A stretch of DNA of 64,000 bases. Source: an uncultured Clostridia bacterium (GTDB lineage: Bacteria > Bacillota > Clostridia > Christensenellales > Borkfalkiaceae). Below the pieces are notes generated by a model, which saw only the letters and a list, made by a program, of their open reading frames with translations, ran no database searches and was not told the origin of the DNA. Below are positions 8,776-17,587 of this stretch, piece after piece; position 1 is the first letter of the stretch, and each line of letters opens with the position of its first letter. Location of the stretch: NCBI GenBank assembly GCA_947174415.1, contig CAMWIW010000003.1, positions 1 through 64,000 on the forward strand. Direction: 5' to 3'. The position numbers and the translations under genes were made by a program.

Positions 8776-10674
8776 TCAAACGGCAAGTTTGAAAAGAACC
8801 CTCATTCTGCCAAGGTCGCAGTCGGCAACTTTAACTCTTATCTTTTCGCCGAGTTTAAACGAGTTTCTTGACCCCGCCAAGGTAAACTTTTCCTCGTAAT
8901 AAGTATAGGCGTCTTTCGGCAAGTCTTCTAAGGGTATAAGTCCCTCCACGGTGTTGTCTAGCTCAGCAAAAATCCCGAACGCCGTAACGCCCGAAATAAC
9001 CGCGTCGTATTCCTCGCCCAACCTTTCTGCCATATAGTAAAGCTTGTATAAGTCGTCAACCTTTCTTTCACATTCGTCGGCAACGCGTTCCCGCGCGGAA
9101 CAGTCCACGCCCGCGTCGTGGGCAAAGCTTACAAGCTTATCGCATTTATCGCCGCCTAAAACCGCCTTTATAGCGCGGTGCACGAATAAATCGGGATAGC
9201 GGCGAATGGGGGAAGTAAAGTGGCAGTAACACTCCGAAGCCAGCCCGAAATGCCCGCGGTTTTCTTCCGAATACCTCGCCTTTTGCATAGAACGCAGCAT
9301 AACCTTATTCACAACCGAATAAAACGGCTTGTCCTCAACCGATTTCAAAATCTCCTGAAAATTCAAAGGCTGCAAATCTTCGGTATCGTATTTTGCCTTA
9401 ACTCCCAAATCACGCAAAAACGCGAAAAAGACGTTCGCCTTTTCGGGTGCGGGCTGCTCGTGTATACGGTAAAGGCAGGGCGCGCCCTTCTTTTCCAAGA
9501 ACTCGGCAACCGCCTCGTTTGCGGAAATCATAAACTGCTCTATTATTCGCTGCGAGACAGTGCGCTCTGCGGGCGGAATAACTATTTCGCCCTTGTCGTT
9601 TACGTAAATATGCGCCTCTTTAACGTCAAGATTTACGCTTCCGAGCCTTTCGCGCCTCCGCTCCATTGCGAGACAAAGTGCTTTCATATCCGCAACCGTT
9701 TCAATCAAATCTGGATACTTTCGGTTATCGCCCTCGCAAACCGCGGTAATTTCAGTGTAGGTGGTACGGTGGCGGCTCTTTATCACGCTTTTGCACACCT
9801 TATAATCGAGCCTATCGCCCTCAGGGGTAAAGGTCATAACGCAGCTTAAAGCGTATCTTTCTTCGCCCTCGTTTAACGAGCAAGCGCCGTTTGAAAGTTC
9901 TTTCGGCAGCATAGGCAGAACGCGGTCGGGGAAATATACGCTCGTTCCTCGCCCGTACGCGTCGTTATCCAACGCCGTGCCCGCCTTAACGTAATGGCTC
10001 ACGTCGGCGATATGCACGCCGAGAACGAAATTTTTGCCCTTTCGCTCCAAGGAAACGCCGTCGTCAATGTCCCGCGTGTCCTCGCCGTCAATGGTGATAA
10101 TAAGCTTATCCCTGTAATCTTCCCGCCCGTTTAAAGTAATTTTTTCTTTGGCTGCTTGTTGTGCTTCGTTTAAAACGGGCTCTGGGAATTCTTCTTCTAA
10201 GTTGTAAGAGCGGATAATCGAAAGCTCTTCGGCTTCGAGTTCGCCGCTCTCGCCCAGAACTTCGAGAATTTCGCCGCCCGGTGCTTTGTTCTTGGGGTAC
10301 GAGGTGATTTTGCAAACGACTTTTTCACCGTTTCTTGCCCCGTGCGAAGAGGATAGGGGTATAAAAATTTCGGGCTGTTTGGGATTGTCGGGGTAAACGC
10401 AGGCGCGGTTTCTCTCGCGCTCGAAAGTGCCGATAAATATCTCGCTTCCGCGCTCTAAAATTTTAATTATATACGCTTCGTCCCGAGTTCCGTAAGAATG
10501 CGCCGCAAGTACTTTGTCGCCGTGGAAAGCACCGTTGACGGAATGGCGGGGCACGAAAAAATCGTGTCCGTAGCTTTCGTCGTCGGGAATAATAAAAGCA
10601 TAGCCCTTGTCGCTGCCCTGCACAGTGCCTGTAAACTTTTTATCTTTTTTATTTTTTAAATATCTCTTGTCCAT
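8776..10674 (-). CDS. rnr: Ribonuclease R
   Basis: 3'-5' exoribonuclease of the RNase II/R family, 632 residues (somewhat short for RNase R). Order: cold-shock-like OB domains (GTVQGSDKGYAFIIPD near the start), the RNB catalytic domain with the acidic cluster 'DGEDTRDIDDG' around residue 200, 'HFTSPIRRYPDL' near residue 490, and a C-terminal S1 domain (ISGVTAFGIFAELDNTVEG). The basic tail seen in many RNase R proteins is missing. Gene order secG-rnr-smpB is conserved in Gram-positives. Confidence 0.95.
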   Translation of the reverse strand: MDKRYLKNKKDKKFTGTVQGSDKGYAFIIPDDESYGHDFFVPRHSVNGAFHGDKVLAAHSYGTRDEAYIIKILERGSEIFIGTFERERNRACVYPDNPKQPEIFIPLSSSHGARNGEKVVCKITSYPKNKAPGGEILEVLGESGELEAEELSIIRSYNLEEEFPEPVLNEAQQAAKEKITLNGREDYRDKLIITIDGEDTRDIDDGVSLERKGKNFVLGVHIADVSHYVKAGTALDNDAYGRGTSVYFPDRVLPMLPKELSNGACSLNEGEERYALSCVMTFTPEGDRLDYKVCKSVIKSRHRTTYTEITAVCEGDNRKYPDLIETVADMKALCLAMERRRERLGSVNLDVKEAHIYVNDKGEIVIPPAERTVSQRIIEQFMISANEAVAEFLEKKGAPCLYRIHEQPAPEKANVFFAFLRDLGVKAKYDTEDLQPLNFQEILKSVEDKPFYSVVNKVMLRSMQKARYSEENRGHFGLASECYCHFTSPIRRYPDLFVHRAIKAVLGGDKCDKLVSFAHDAGVDCSARERVADECERKVDDLYKLYYMAERLGEEYDAVISGVTAFGIFAELDNTVEGLIPLEDLPKDAYTYYEEKFTLAGSRNSFKLGEKIRVKVADCDLGRMRVLFKLAV

Positions 10675-10687
10675 ATGTATTAAAATC

Positions 10688-10708
10688 GGCGGCTAAAAAT
10701 TAGCCGCC
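10688..10708 (-). terminator. Stem-loop between secG and rnr
   Basis: GGCGGCTAA and TTAGCCGCC form a 9-bp perfect stem with a 3-base loop, followed on the minus strand by GATTTTAATA. It could be a partial terminator that lowers rnr expression relative to secG, or an mRNA processing hairpin. Confidence 0.5.
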
Positions 10709-10730
10709 TTCGTAATTTCTGTTTATTCTG

Positions 10731-11036
10731 TTAAGGTGCTATTATCTGTACGATATAAGCAACAACGGAGAGAACGCCGATAACACCCAAAACAATCCAA
10801 GACCACTTTTTAAGCTTGCTTTCAATCGAGCGGCCTCTGTTTTTGCCGTAGAAGGTTTCGCTTGAAGCGGTTATGCCCTGAATACCGTCGGAATTGCTCT
10901 TCTGGAATAAAACCAAAATAATTGCGAAAAGCGCCGCAAGGAATACTACCACAAGGCAGATTATCATTATAGTCCAGTAAACGGCTTGTTCGGTCGCGTT
11001 CATGCCCGCGTCAGCCAATAAATTAGCTAAAAACAT
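10731..11036 (-). CDS. secG: Preprotein translocase subunit SecG
   Basis: Small SecYEG subunit, 101 residues, with two TM helices (YWTIMIICLVVVFLAALFAI and IVLGVIGVLSVVAYIVQII) linked by the family loop 'LFQKSNSDGIQG'. The ORF track starts at a TTG at 11048; I prefer the ATG at 11036, which has GAGGT at proper distance. First gene of the secG-rnr-smpB-metY-metA unit. Confidence 0.93.
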   Translation of the reverse strand: MFLANLLADAGMNATEQAVYWTIMIICLVVVFLAALFAIILVLFQKSNSDGIQGITASSETFYGKNRGRSIESKLKKWSWIVLGVIGVLSVVAYIVQIIAP

Positions 11037-11065
11037 ATTTAACCTCAAATTGAATTTACCGAATA

Positions 11066-11094
11066 ATTATAACACACCGCTTTGTCTTTTTCAA
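11066..11094 (-). promoter_or_regulatory. Sigma-A promoter for secG operon
   Basis: Minus strand TTGAAA, 17 bases, TATAAT, ending 30 bases before the secG ATG. Confidence 0.75.
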
Positions 11095-11121
11095 TCAAAA
11101 ACGCATTGAATTTCAAATTTT

Positions 11122-12138
11122 TTATTCCGAATTTTGGTCTGTTTCCTTATTTTCCGTAATTTCGTCAATTTCTTTGGGTTTAGGCTTTCGTTCTCCGAAT
11201 TTATTTATCACGAAAATTCCAAGACATACGAGTGCAAGGGCGGGCAGAGTGAACCAGCTTAAACTTTTATCCGTTTCGTACGGGTTTAAAAGGGAGAATA
11301 CCGCGCCGAATATGGGGTTGGTACTTTTGAATACCGCGACTTTGGAAACGGGGTTATAGCGTAATAGCACGCCTTGCAAAGTAAACGCACACGCCGATAA
11401 AAATGCAAGATACAACAGCATAAACGCCGCCCCGACGTCTATATGCGGAATAGTTCCGCCAAAGCTCGCGCCTATGATTATAAGGATAATTCCGCCTAAA
11501 AAGAATTGATATCCGCAAAGCGCGGTGGTGTCCTCGTGCTTGGAAAAAATCTTCACGAGCCCCGCAGCAACCGCTGACGACAGCCCCGAAAATATGACGA
11601 AGCCCTCGCCGAGTATCGAAAACGAAAACGAGAAATCTCCGCCTATATTTATGAGAATTACGCCGCCGAAGCCCAAAACGCAGCCTATAAGCTTAATGAG
11701 GTTGAATTTTTCGGTGCGGAATAAAAAGCAAGCCGCAATAATAGTGAAGAACACGCCCAAGCCGTTTAAAACGGAAGCCTTAACGCCCGCAGTGTTTGCA
11801 AGCCCTATATAGAAAAAAGTGTATTGCAGTACGGTCTGAAAAAGACTGACAAGCCCTACGCGCCATAAATTTTTCGGTTTCGGGAATAGGAATTTCCGCT
11901 TTATAATGCAGCCGAAAATTATTACGAGAACACCCGCAAGCGTGAACCTCGTCCCCGCAAACAGCATAAGAGACGGCACGCTTTTTGTATCGATTTCAAA
12001 GAGCTTATAGCCGATTTTAACGCAAGGGAAAGCGCTGCCCCATAAAAGACAGCAAAAAATTGCACATATGCACACTATATAGGTTTTAGAAAAGAATTTC
12101 TCTTTGTCTTTTATAAGCACGCTATTATTATATTTCAA
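11122..12138 (-). CDS. EamA/DMT family transporter
   Basis: Drug/metabolite transporter superfamily protein, 338 residues, with about ten hydrophobic helices in two EamA repeats: the first from 'CICAIFCCLLWGSAFPCVKIG', the second from about residue 178 (GEGFVIFSGLSSAVAAGLV). The substrate is unknown. The C-terminal tail is charged (ERKPKPKEIDEITENKE). The only available start in the right place is a TTG at 12138, without a clear SD, so the start is uncertain. It is probably transcribed separately from secG, which has its own promoter. Confidence 0.85.
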   Translation of the reverse strand: MKYNNSVLIKDKEKFFSKTYIVCICAIFCCLLWGSAFPCVKIGYKLFEIDTKSVPSLMLFAGTRFTLAGVLVIIFGCIIKRKFLFPKPKNLWRVGLVSLFQTVLQYTFFYIGLANTAGVKASVLNGLGVFFTIIAACFLFRTEKFNLIKLIGCVLGFGGVILINIGGDFSFSFSILGEGFVIFSGLSSAVAAGLVKIFSKHEDTTALCGYQFFLGGIILIIIGASFGGTIPHIDVGAAFMLLYLAFLSACAFTLQGVLLRYNPVSKVAVFKSTNPIFGAVFSLLNPYETDKSLSWFTLPALALVCLGIFVINKFGERKPKPKEIDEITENKETDQNSE

Positions 12139-12192
12139 ATCACAAAATATGGCAATTAAAAAACCGCTTGGATTTCGTTTAACTTAAAATGC

Positions 12193-12221
12193 TTGACTTG
12201 TAACTGCCGCATACCTATAAT
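12193..12221 (+). promoter_or_regulatory. Consensus sigma-A promoter with no downstream gene
   Basis: TTGACT, 17 bases, TATAAT on the plus strand in a region with no plus-strand ORF. A terminator follows about 70 bases later, defining an isolated transcription unit. Confidence 0.7.
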
Positions 12222-12227
12222 TGAACT

Positions 12228-12320
12228 GTGCTTGTTTCATAATAAATTTTTGTTTTTTGAATTGTATTAAAATTTTTTTGAACAAGCAGGGCGCAGCGGA
12301 TTATTCCGCCGCGCCTTTTT
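12228..12320 (+). ncRNA. Candidate small RNA, about 93 nt
   Basis: Defined by a near-consensus promoter upstream and an intrinsic terminator at the 3' end. The 5' end (GCTTGTT, about 12231) can pair with AACAAGC at 12281-12287, closing a loop of A/U-rich sequence, and the GC-rich terminator hairpin follows directly. No reading frame of meaningful length is present. I do not recognise a known RNA family. It lies between the EamA gene (transcribed away) and gpmI (convergent). Confidence 0.5.
12290..12320 (+). terminator. Intrinsic terminator of the small-RNA candidate
   Basis: GGCGCAGCGGA pairs with TCCGCCGCGCC (one mismatch) around a 4-base loop, followed by TTTTT. Confidence 0.75.
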
Positions 12321-12356
12321 GATATGGCTTATTCAGTAATCTTTGTAAAAATAACA

Positions 12357-12392
12357 AAACCGCGGCGAACAAAACGTCCGCCGCGGTTTTTT
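12357..12392. terminator. Bidirectional terminator downstream of gpmI
   Basis: AAACCGCGGCG and CGCCGCGGTTT form an 11-bp perfect stem with an 11-base loop; T-runs appear on either strand. It terminates gpmI on the minus strand and backs up the small RNA on the plus strand. Confidence 0.85.
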
Positions 12393-12405
12393 GAATTTGT
12401 ATTAT

Positions 12406-13962
12406 TTACTTAATAAGGCTCTTCCCCGTCATTTCTTTGGGTACGGGTAAGCCCATAACCGTCAAAAGGGTGGGTGCAAGGTCCGCAAGCACGCCGTCGG
12501 TGCGCAGAGTTGCGCTCTTGTATTCGTTGCTGACCAAAACCACGGGTACGGGATTAGTGGTGTGCGCCGTGAAAGGTGCGCCGTCCTCTGTTAAAAGCTT
12601 GTCGGCGTTGCCGTGGTCGGCTGTTAAAAGCGCACTGCCGCCCATTTCGAGAATTTTATCTGTAACTTTCTTTACACATTCGTCAACAGTGCCAACAGCT
12701 TTCACCGCCGCGGGAATTATTCCCGTGTGCCCTACCATATCGCAATTTGCAAAGTTCAGAATCATAACGTCGAATTTTCCGCTGTCAAGCTCTTCGATAA
12801 CCTTGTCGGTTACAAGGTAAGCGCTCATTTCGGGCTGCAAATCGTAGGTCGCAACTTTCGGTGAGGGGATAAGGTCGCGCTGTTCGCCTTCGTTCGGTGT
12901 TTCCACTCCGCCGTTAAAGAAAAACGTTACGTGCGCGTATTTTTCGGTTTCGGCAATTCGCAGTTGTTTCTTGCCGAGCTTTGCAAGATATTCGCCCAAG
13001 GTGTTGGTTAAACTCGTCTTGGGGAAGGCAATTTCAAGCCCCTTGAACTCACTGTCGTAAACCGTAAAGCAAACGTAGGTAGGGTCAAGATAGCCCGTTT
13101 TTCTCTCGAACGCCGTGCCCTTAGGTACGGTGAAATCCTTTTGCGAAACTGCACGCGTAATCTGTCTTGCGCGGTCGGGGCGGAAGTTAAAGCATATTAC
13201 GCTGTCGCCCTTTTCCAAAAGTCCGACGGGCTTTCCGTTTTCGTAAATTTTAGTGGGCTTAATGAATTCGTCGGTTACGCCCTCTTTATAGCTCTCTTCA
13301 ACCGCCGCCACGGGGTCGGTTACCTGTGCGCCCGTGCCAAGCGTAAGCATATCGTAAGCAAGCTCAATTCTGTCCCAATTGTTATCGCGGTCCATTGCAT
13401 AGTATCTGCCGCAAACCGAAGCAACTTTGCCGATACCGATTTTATTCATTTCGGCTTGCAGACCGCGAATAAAATCCGCGCCGGAGGTGGGGGAAACGTC
13501 CCTGCCGTCCATAAAACAGTGAACGAAAACTTCACTGAGTCCGCGCATTTTAGCCATTTTCAAAAGCGCGTAAATATGGGTAACGTGGCTGTGAACGCCG
13601 CCGTCGGATAAAAGTCCGTAAAGATGCAGCTTTTTGCCGCCTCTTTTTGCGTTGTCCATTGCCTTGATAAGGGCGGGGTTCTCGAAGAAATCCCCGTCTG
13701 AAATGGCTTTGGTTATCTTCGTCAGGTCCTGATAAACAATTCGTCCTGCTCCCATATTAAGGTGTCCGACTTCGCTGTTACCCATCTGTCCGTCGGGCAG
13801 TCCTACGCACATTCCGCTTGCGCCGAGAGTGGCGGAGGGGTACTCGTGAATAAGCTGTTTAACGTTCTTACTGCCGTTAAGATATATCGCGTTACCGTCG
13901 CCGTCGGGTGCAAGCCCGTATCCGTCCATAATAATTATCGCATAAGGAATTTTTTTTGCCAT
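12406..13962 (-). CDS. gpmI: 2,3-bisphosphoglycerate-independent phosphoglycerate mutase
   Basis: Interconverts 3- and 2-phosphoglycerate using two Mn ions; 518 residues, usual length. N-terminal metal site 'IMDGYGLAPDGDGNAI', catalytic-serine region 'GQMGNSEVGHLNMGAGR', the 'FMDGRDVSP' and 'GRYYAMDRDNNWDR' motifs of the transferase domain, and the C-terminal phosphatase-type metal motif 'LLTADHGNAD'. The SD is GGAGC. Last gene of pgk-tpiA-gpmI. Confidence 0.97.
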   Translation of the reverse strand: MAKKIPYAIIIMDGYGLAPDGDGNAIYLNGSKNVKQLIHEYPSATLGASGMCVGLPDGQMGNSEVGHLNMGAGRIVYQDLTKITKAISDGDFFENPALIKAMDNAKRGGKKLHLYGLLSDGGVHSHVTHIYALLKMAKMRGLSEVFVHCFMDGRDVSPTSGADFIRGLQAEMNKIGIGKVASVCGRYYAMDRDNNWDRIELAYDMLTLGTGAQVTDPVAAVEESYKEGVTDEFIKPTKIYENGKPVGLLEKGDSVICFNFRPDRARQITRAVSQKDFTVPKGTAFERKTGYLDPTYVCFTVYDSEFKGLEIAFPKTSLTNTLGEYLAKLGKKQLRIAETEKYAHVTFFFNGGVETPNEGEQRDLIPSPKVATYDLQPEMSAYLVTDKVIEELDSGKFDVMILNFANCDMVGHTGIIPAAVKAVGTVDECVKKVTDKILEMGGSALLTADHGNADKLLTEDGAPFTAHTTNPVPVVLVSNEYKSATLRTDGVLADLAPTLLTVMGLPVPKEMTGKSLIK

Positions 13963-14035
13963 GTTTGCTCCTTGTATTTATAAACAGCGTTGCTGATTTT
14001 CATATCTCCGCCGTTGGATATTGCAGTTGGGTTTG

Positions 14036-14782
14036 TTATTTATCAAAATTTACTATCGTTGCAAAGTCAATCTTTAACGACGCGCCGCCTATAAGTCCGC
14101 CGTCAATGTCAGGTTGAGCCATGAGCCCTTTGCAGTTCTTCGCGTTCATGCTGCCGCCGTACTGAATGATTACCTTTTTAGCACTTTTAGTATCGAACAG
14201 CTTTGCAAGCTTCTTGCGTATGAAAGCAATGGTTTCTTGCGCTTGCTCGTCTGTTGCGGTCTTGCCTGTGCCGATTGCCCAAACCGGTTCGTATGCAATA
14301 ACGACTTTGGTAATATCTTCAACGCCGTTAAGTCCGTCAGTAAGCTGCTTAGTAAGCACCTTTTCGGTTTCGCCGTTCTCGCGCTCTTCAAGCGTTTCGC
14401 CGACGCAGACGATAGGGGTTATGTCGTTTGCAAGCGCCGCCAAAGTACGCTTGTTTACACCCTCGTCGGTCTCGCCGAAGTACTGCCGTCTTTCGCTGTG
14501 CCCAATAATAGCGTACTTAACGCCGTATTCTTTAAGCTGTTCGCAAGAGATTTCACCAGTATACGCGCCCGAAGCCGCCCAGTGTACGTTCTGCGCGCCG
14601 ATTTTAATTTTAGAACCCTTAGCCGCCTTAACCATAGCGGGTATCAATATTGCGGGAACGCACAGCGCAACGTTGCATTTTGCTTCTTTCACAAGGGGCT
14701 TTAACTGCGCAATAAGTTCCTTGCCGCTATCCGCAGTCATATTCATTTTCCAGTTGCCTGCAATAAAAGGTTTTCTTGCCAT
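14036..14782 (-). CDS. tpiA: Triosephosphate isomerase
   Basis: Interconverts dihydroxyacetone phosphate and glyceraldehyde 3-phosphate; 248 residues. 'GNWKMN' carries the substrate-binding Asn and Lys, 'IIGHSERR' the catalytic His, and 'AYEPVWAIGTG' the catalytic Glu and loop 6; 'GGLIGGASL' is the phosphate-binding C-terminus. The SD is AAGGAGAA. It lies between pgk and gpmI. Confidence 0.97.
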   Translation of the reverse strand: MARKPFIAGNWKMNMTADSGKELIAQLKPLVKEAKCNVALCVPAILIPAMVKAAKGSKIKIGAQNVHWAASGAYTGEISCEQLKEYGVKYAIIGHSERRQYFGETDEGVNKRTLAALANDITPIVCVGETLEERENGETEKVLTKQLTDGLNGVEDITKVVIAYEPVWAIGTGKTATDEQAQETIAFIRKKLAKLFDTKSAKKVIIQYGGSMNAKNCKGLMAQPDIDGGLIGGASLKIDFATIVNFDK

Positions 14783-14813
14783 AATTTCTCCTTAAATTTT
14801 CAATAGACCCCAA

Positions 14814-14840
14814 TATATCCCCCAAATAACGGGGGATATA
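14814..14840. promoter_or_regulatory. Stem-loop between pgk and tpiA
   Basis: TATATCCCCC and GGGGGATATA form a 10-bp perfect stem with a 7-base loop. No U-run follows on the minus strand, so it is more likely an mRNA processing or stabilising element inside the glycolytic operon than a terminator. Confidence 0.5.
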
Positions 14841-14854
14841 CTGTAAATTTGTAT

Positions 14855-16165
14855 TTATTGTTTCTCGTTCAAGCAAGCGATGCCGGGGAGGACTTTGCCT
14901 TCAAAAAGTTCAAGCGATGCGCCGCCGCCCGTGGAGATGTGGGTTACCTTATCTGCAAATCCGAGCTGTTGAACCGCTGCCGCGCTGTCGCCGCCGCCGA
15001 TAATGGTGGTGCACTTGCCGTAGACGTCAGCGAGTGCTTGCGCAACCGCTATAGTGCCCTTTGCAAGAGTGGGGTTCTCAAACACGCCCATAGGTCCGTT
15101 CCAGATAACAGATTTAGCCGAAGCAACTTTATCTGCGTAAAGCTTTCTCGTCTTTTCGCCGATATCCATACCCATTTTGTCTGCGGGAATTTTATCGGAA
15201 GGAACGGTTTCGGTTTCTATAGCTGCGTCGATGGGCTCGGGGAAGTGAGTTGTAACAACCGTGTCGATAGGTAAAAGAAGTTCCTTGCCGGCTTTTTCAG
15301 CCTTTGCCATCATTTCTTTGCAGTATTCGATTTTCTCTTCGTCAAGAAGGGAAGTGCCAACCTCGTAGCCCTTTGCTTTCAGGAACGTGTATGCCATTCC
15401 GCCGCCGATAATAAGCGTGTCGCACTTTTCCAAAAGATTTGAAATAACGTTCAGCTTGTCTGCAACTTTCGCTCCGCCCAAAATTGCAACGAAGGGGCGT
15501 TTGGGGTTCTCAAGCGTGTCAGCCATAACCTCGAGCTCTTTTTCAATAAGGAAACCGCATACCGCGGTTTTAACAATGCCGTACTCAACGATAGCGGCGG
15601 TAGAGGCGTGAGAACGGTGCGCCGTGCCGAACGCGTCGTTTACGTAAACGTCAGCGTTGTAAGCAAGCTCTTTGCAGAAGCCTTCGTCCTTTTTCTCTTC
15701 TTCCCAATGGAAACGGAGATTTTCCAAAAGCACTGCTTCGCCATTCTTCAATGCATCGCGTTTAGCTTTCGCGTCCTTGCCGATAACGTCGGTTGCGAAC
15801 GTAACCTTTCCGCCCAAAAGCTCGTTAAGTCGTTTTGCAACGGGTGCAAGAGTGAGCTTTTTGGGCTCGTCTTTCTTTGCCTTCTCAATAAGAGCCTCTT
15901 TCGTGGTTTCTCCGGCGTCAACCTTCTTCAAATCCTTTTTATTAAGCTTGACTTCCGCCGAAAAAATGGAGTGGGGCTTGCCCATATGCGAGCAAAGCGT
16001 TACCCTTGCGCCTGCGTCGAGCAAATATTTTATAGTGGGCAACGCGCCTTGAATTCTGTTTTCGTCAGATATAACGCCGTCTTTCATCGGTACGTTAAAG
16101 TCGCAACGCACCAAAACGTTTTTACCTTTGAGGTCTTTTAAATCCTTAACGGACATTTTGTTCAT
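14855..16165 (-). CDS. pgk: Phosphoglycerate kinase
   Basis: Makes ATP from 1,3-bisphosphoglycerate; 436 residues, about 40 longer than most bacterial PGKs. The signatures are present: '[14 protein letters not shown]', 'LCSHMGKP', '[10 protein letters not shown]', and the C-terminal nucleotide motif '[11 protein letters not shown]'. The extra length sits mainly after SHMGKP (about residues 66-105), a lysine-rich insert where ordinary PGKs have a short loop leading to 'LAPVAKRL'. First gene of the operon, with SD AGGAG and a consensus promoter upstream. Confidence 0.96.
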   Translation of the reverse strand: MNKMSVKDLKDLKGKNVLVRCDFNVPMKDGVISDENRIQGALPTIKYLLDAGARVTLCSHMGKPHSIFSAEVKLNKKDLKKVDAGETTKEALIEKAKKDEPKKLTLAPVAKRLNELLGGKVTFATDVIGKDAKAKRDALKNGEAVLLENLRFHWEEEKKDEGFCKELAYNADVYVNDAFGTAHRSHASTAAIVEYGIVKTAVCGFLIEKELEVMADTLENPKRPFVAILGGAKVADKLNVISNLLEKCDTLIIGGGMAYTFLKAKGYEVGTSLLDEEKIEYCKEMMAKAEKAGKELLLPIDTVVTTHFPEPIDAAIETETVPSDKIPADKMGMDIGEKTRKLYADKVASAKSVIWNGPMGVFENPTLAKGTIAVAQALADVYGKCTTIIGGGDSAAAVQQLGFADKVTHISTGGGASLELFEGKVLPGIACLNEKQ

Positions 16166-16201
16166 AGTTAAAAAATCTCCTTTAAATTTTATTCACAAAA
16201 T

Positions 16202-16230
16202 ATTATAGTAATTTTTTTATCGATTGTCAA
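16202..16230 (-). promoter_or_regulatory. Perfect-consensus promoter for pgk-tpiA-gpmI
   Basis: Minus strand TTGACA, 17 bases, TATAAT: both hexamers match consensus exactly, fitting highly expressed glycolytic genes. Confidence 0.85.
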
Positions 16231-16267
16231 TGAAATGGAGTGAAAATTACTTATAGCGAAAAAACTG

Positions 16268-16296
16268 TTGTATAACCTTGCAAAATATGTTATAAT
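16268..16296 (+). promoter_or_regulatory. Sigma-A promoter for tyrA
   Basis: TTGTAT, 17 bases, TATAAT, 29 bases before the tyrA ATG; divergent from the pgk promoter. Confidence 0.65.
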
Positions 16297-16325
16297 TCTT
16301 AGCAAGAGTTAAAAAAGGTGAAAAA

Positions 16326-17177
16326 ATGAAAATCTGCGTTGCGGGGCTTGGCATAATGGGCGGCTCTTTATGTATGGCGTTAAAACGGGCAGGGTACGCC
16401 GTGGACGGTTGGGATATTTCTTCATTCCCCCCCGAATATGCCTTAAATAACGGTATAATTGACGGTATAGCGAACGGATTTGAAAAATACGATTTCGTGT
16501 TTGTGGCAATGCCTTTTAAGGCTACGGTTGACTTCATTTTAGACAATACTTTCAAAAAAGGTGCAATTGTAAGCGATATTTGCGGTGTGAAAAAACCGAT
16601 TGAGGCGGCAATATGCTTGAAATACCGCAATTTTTCATACGTCGGCTGTCATCCTATGGCGGGAAAGGAAGTGAGCGGAATAGAGAACGCTTGCGCCGGC
16701 CTTTTTGACGGTAGGAGTATGGTTATAACGAGCAATGCCGATACCGATGCGGCGGCTTTGGATACTCTCCGCAGACTGACTAAGGATATGGGATTTGGAT
16801 ATTTGATAGAATGCTCTGCGGAAATTCACGACCGAAAAATCGCCTACACCTCGCAACTTGCACACGTCGTTTCCAACGCCTACGTAAAGGACGGGGATTT
16901 GGACGATTGCCTCGGCTTTACGGGCGGCAGCTTTCAGGACATGACGAGAATTGCGGGTGTGGACGAGAACGTCTGGGCTGCACTGTACCTTGCAAATGCG
17001 GAAAATATCACTGAAAAAATTTCTTCGTTGATTACTTCCCTTACGGAAATCAAGGACGCAATCGAGGGCGGTGAAGCTGAAAAACTTAAAAAAATACTTG
17101 CCCGCGGTCGCGAACTTTTTAACGGTAATGAAAAAAATAAAGTAAATAAAGATATTTTCGTACAAAAATTGAGGTAA
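16326..17177 (+). CDS. tyrA: Prephenate dehydrogenase
   Basis: Oxidative decarboxylation of prephenate to 4-hydroxyphenylpyruvate for tyrosine; 283 residues, so the monofunctional enzyme with no chorismate mutase or ACT domain. The NAD-binding motif 'GLGIMGGSLCMAL' is at residues 6-18; 'GCHPMAGKEVSGIENA' is the substrate-site signature. 'YTSQLAHVVSNAY' and 'GGSFQDMTRIA' are typical of the C-terminal helical domain. It is separated from the aro operon at 46.7 kb. The SD is GGTG. Confidence 0.93.
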   Translation: MKICVAGLGIMGGSLCMALKRAGYAVDGWDISSFPPEYALNNGIIDGIANGFEKYDFVFVAMPFKATVDFILDNTFKKGAIVSDICGVKKPIEAAICLKYRNFSYVGCHPMAGKEVSGIENACAGLFDGRSMVITSNADTDAAALDTLRRLTKDMGFGYLIECSAEIHDRKIAYTSQLAHVVSNAYVKDGDLDDCLGFTGGSFQDMTRIAGVDENVWAALYLANAENITEKISSLITSLTEIKDAIEGGEAEKLKKILARGRELFNGNEKNKVNKDIFVQKLR

Positions 17178-17218
17178 TTTTTACAAATTTATGATATAAT
17201 CATTAAAGGTGAACCAAA

Positions 17219-17578
17219 ATGAAGTGTAAAGTAATTTTAAACAACGGTAAACCCGACGGGGTATTTACCGCTAACGGCGAATTGAATATTGGCGTAGACG
17301 GCTTCGGTCTTTTCTACGATTTGGACGGCGACAAGTGCCTGTTAAGCTATGCTAAGGGTGAGTTGGTGCAGGAGCGCCGCGGTTCAGTGCCTATGCTTAT
17401 GCGCTTTAAAATGGGACAGGAAACTTCCTGCACTCTCGGAATGGGCGCTGCTTCGGGCAGTTTCCCTGTATTTACTAACAAAATAAAAATTAAAAACGAT
17501 GAAAAATCTGTTTGCGTCAAGTTAAACTATACTTGCGGCGGTGAAAACGTTACTTTGGAAATCACCGCCAAAGCATAA
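17219..17578 (+). CDS. DUF1934 family beta-barrel protein
   Basis: 119 residues, resembling the lipocalin-like DUF1934 (YwiB) family: a regular series of beta strands, 'QERRGSVPMLMRFKMGQETSCTL'-type central strands, and the 'SGSFPVFTNKI' hairpin. No signal peptide, so cytoplasmic. Function is not known. It precedes the UPF0173 hydrolase by 9 bases and has an upstream TATAAT, so the group 17.2-21.1 kb may form one transcript. Confidence 0.65.
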   Translation: MKCKVILNNGKPDGVFTANGELNIGVDGFGLFYDLDGDKCLLSYAKGELVQERRGSVPMLMRFKMGQETSCTLGMGAASGSFPVFTNKIKIKNDEKSVCVKLNYTCGGENVTLEITAKA

Positions 17579-17587
17579 GGAGATAAA

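Noticed and set aside
9220-9849. 209-residue plus-strand ORF
   Set aside because: Lies entirely antisense within rnr, a clear conserved gene; composition is that of a shadow frame.
14166-14795. Long plus-strand ORFs over tpiA (also 14114-14704)
   Set aside because: Antisense to tpiA, whose catalytic motifs are intact; two overlapping frames are both open because of codon bias.
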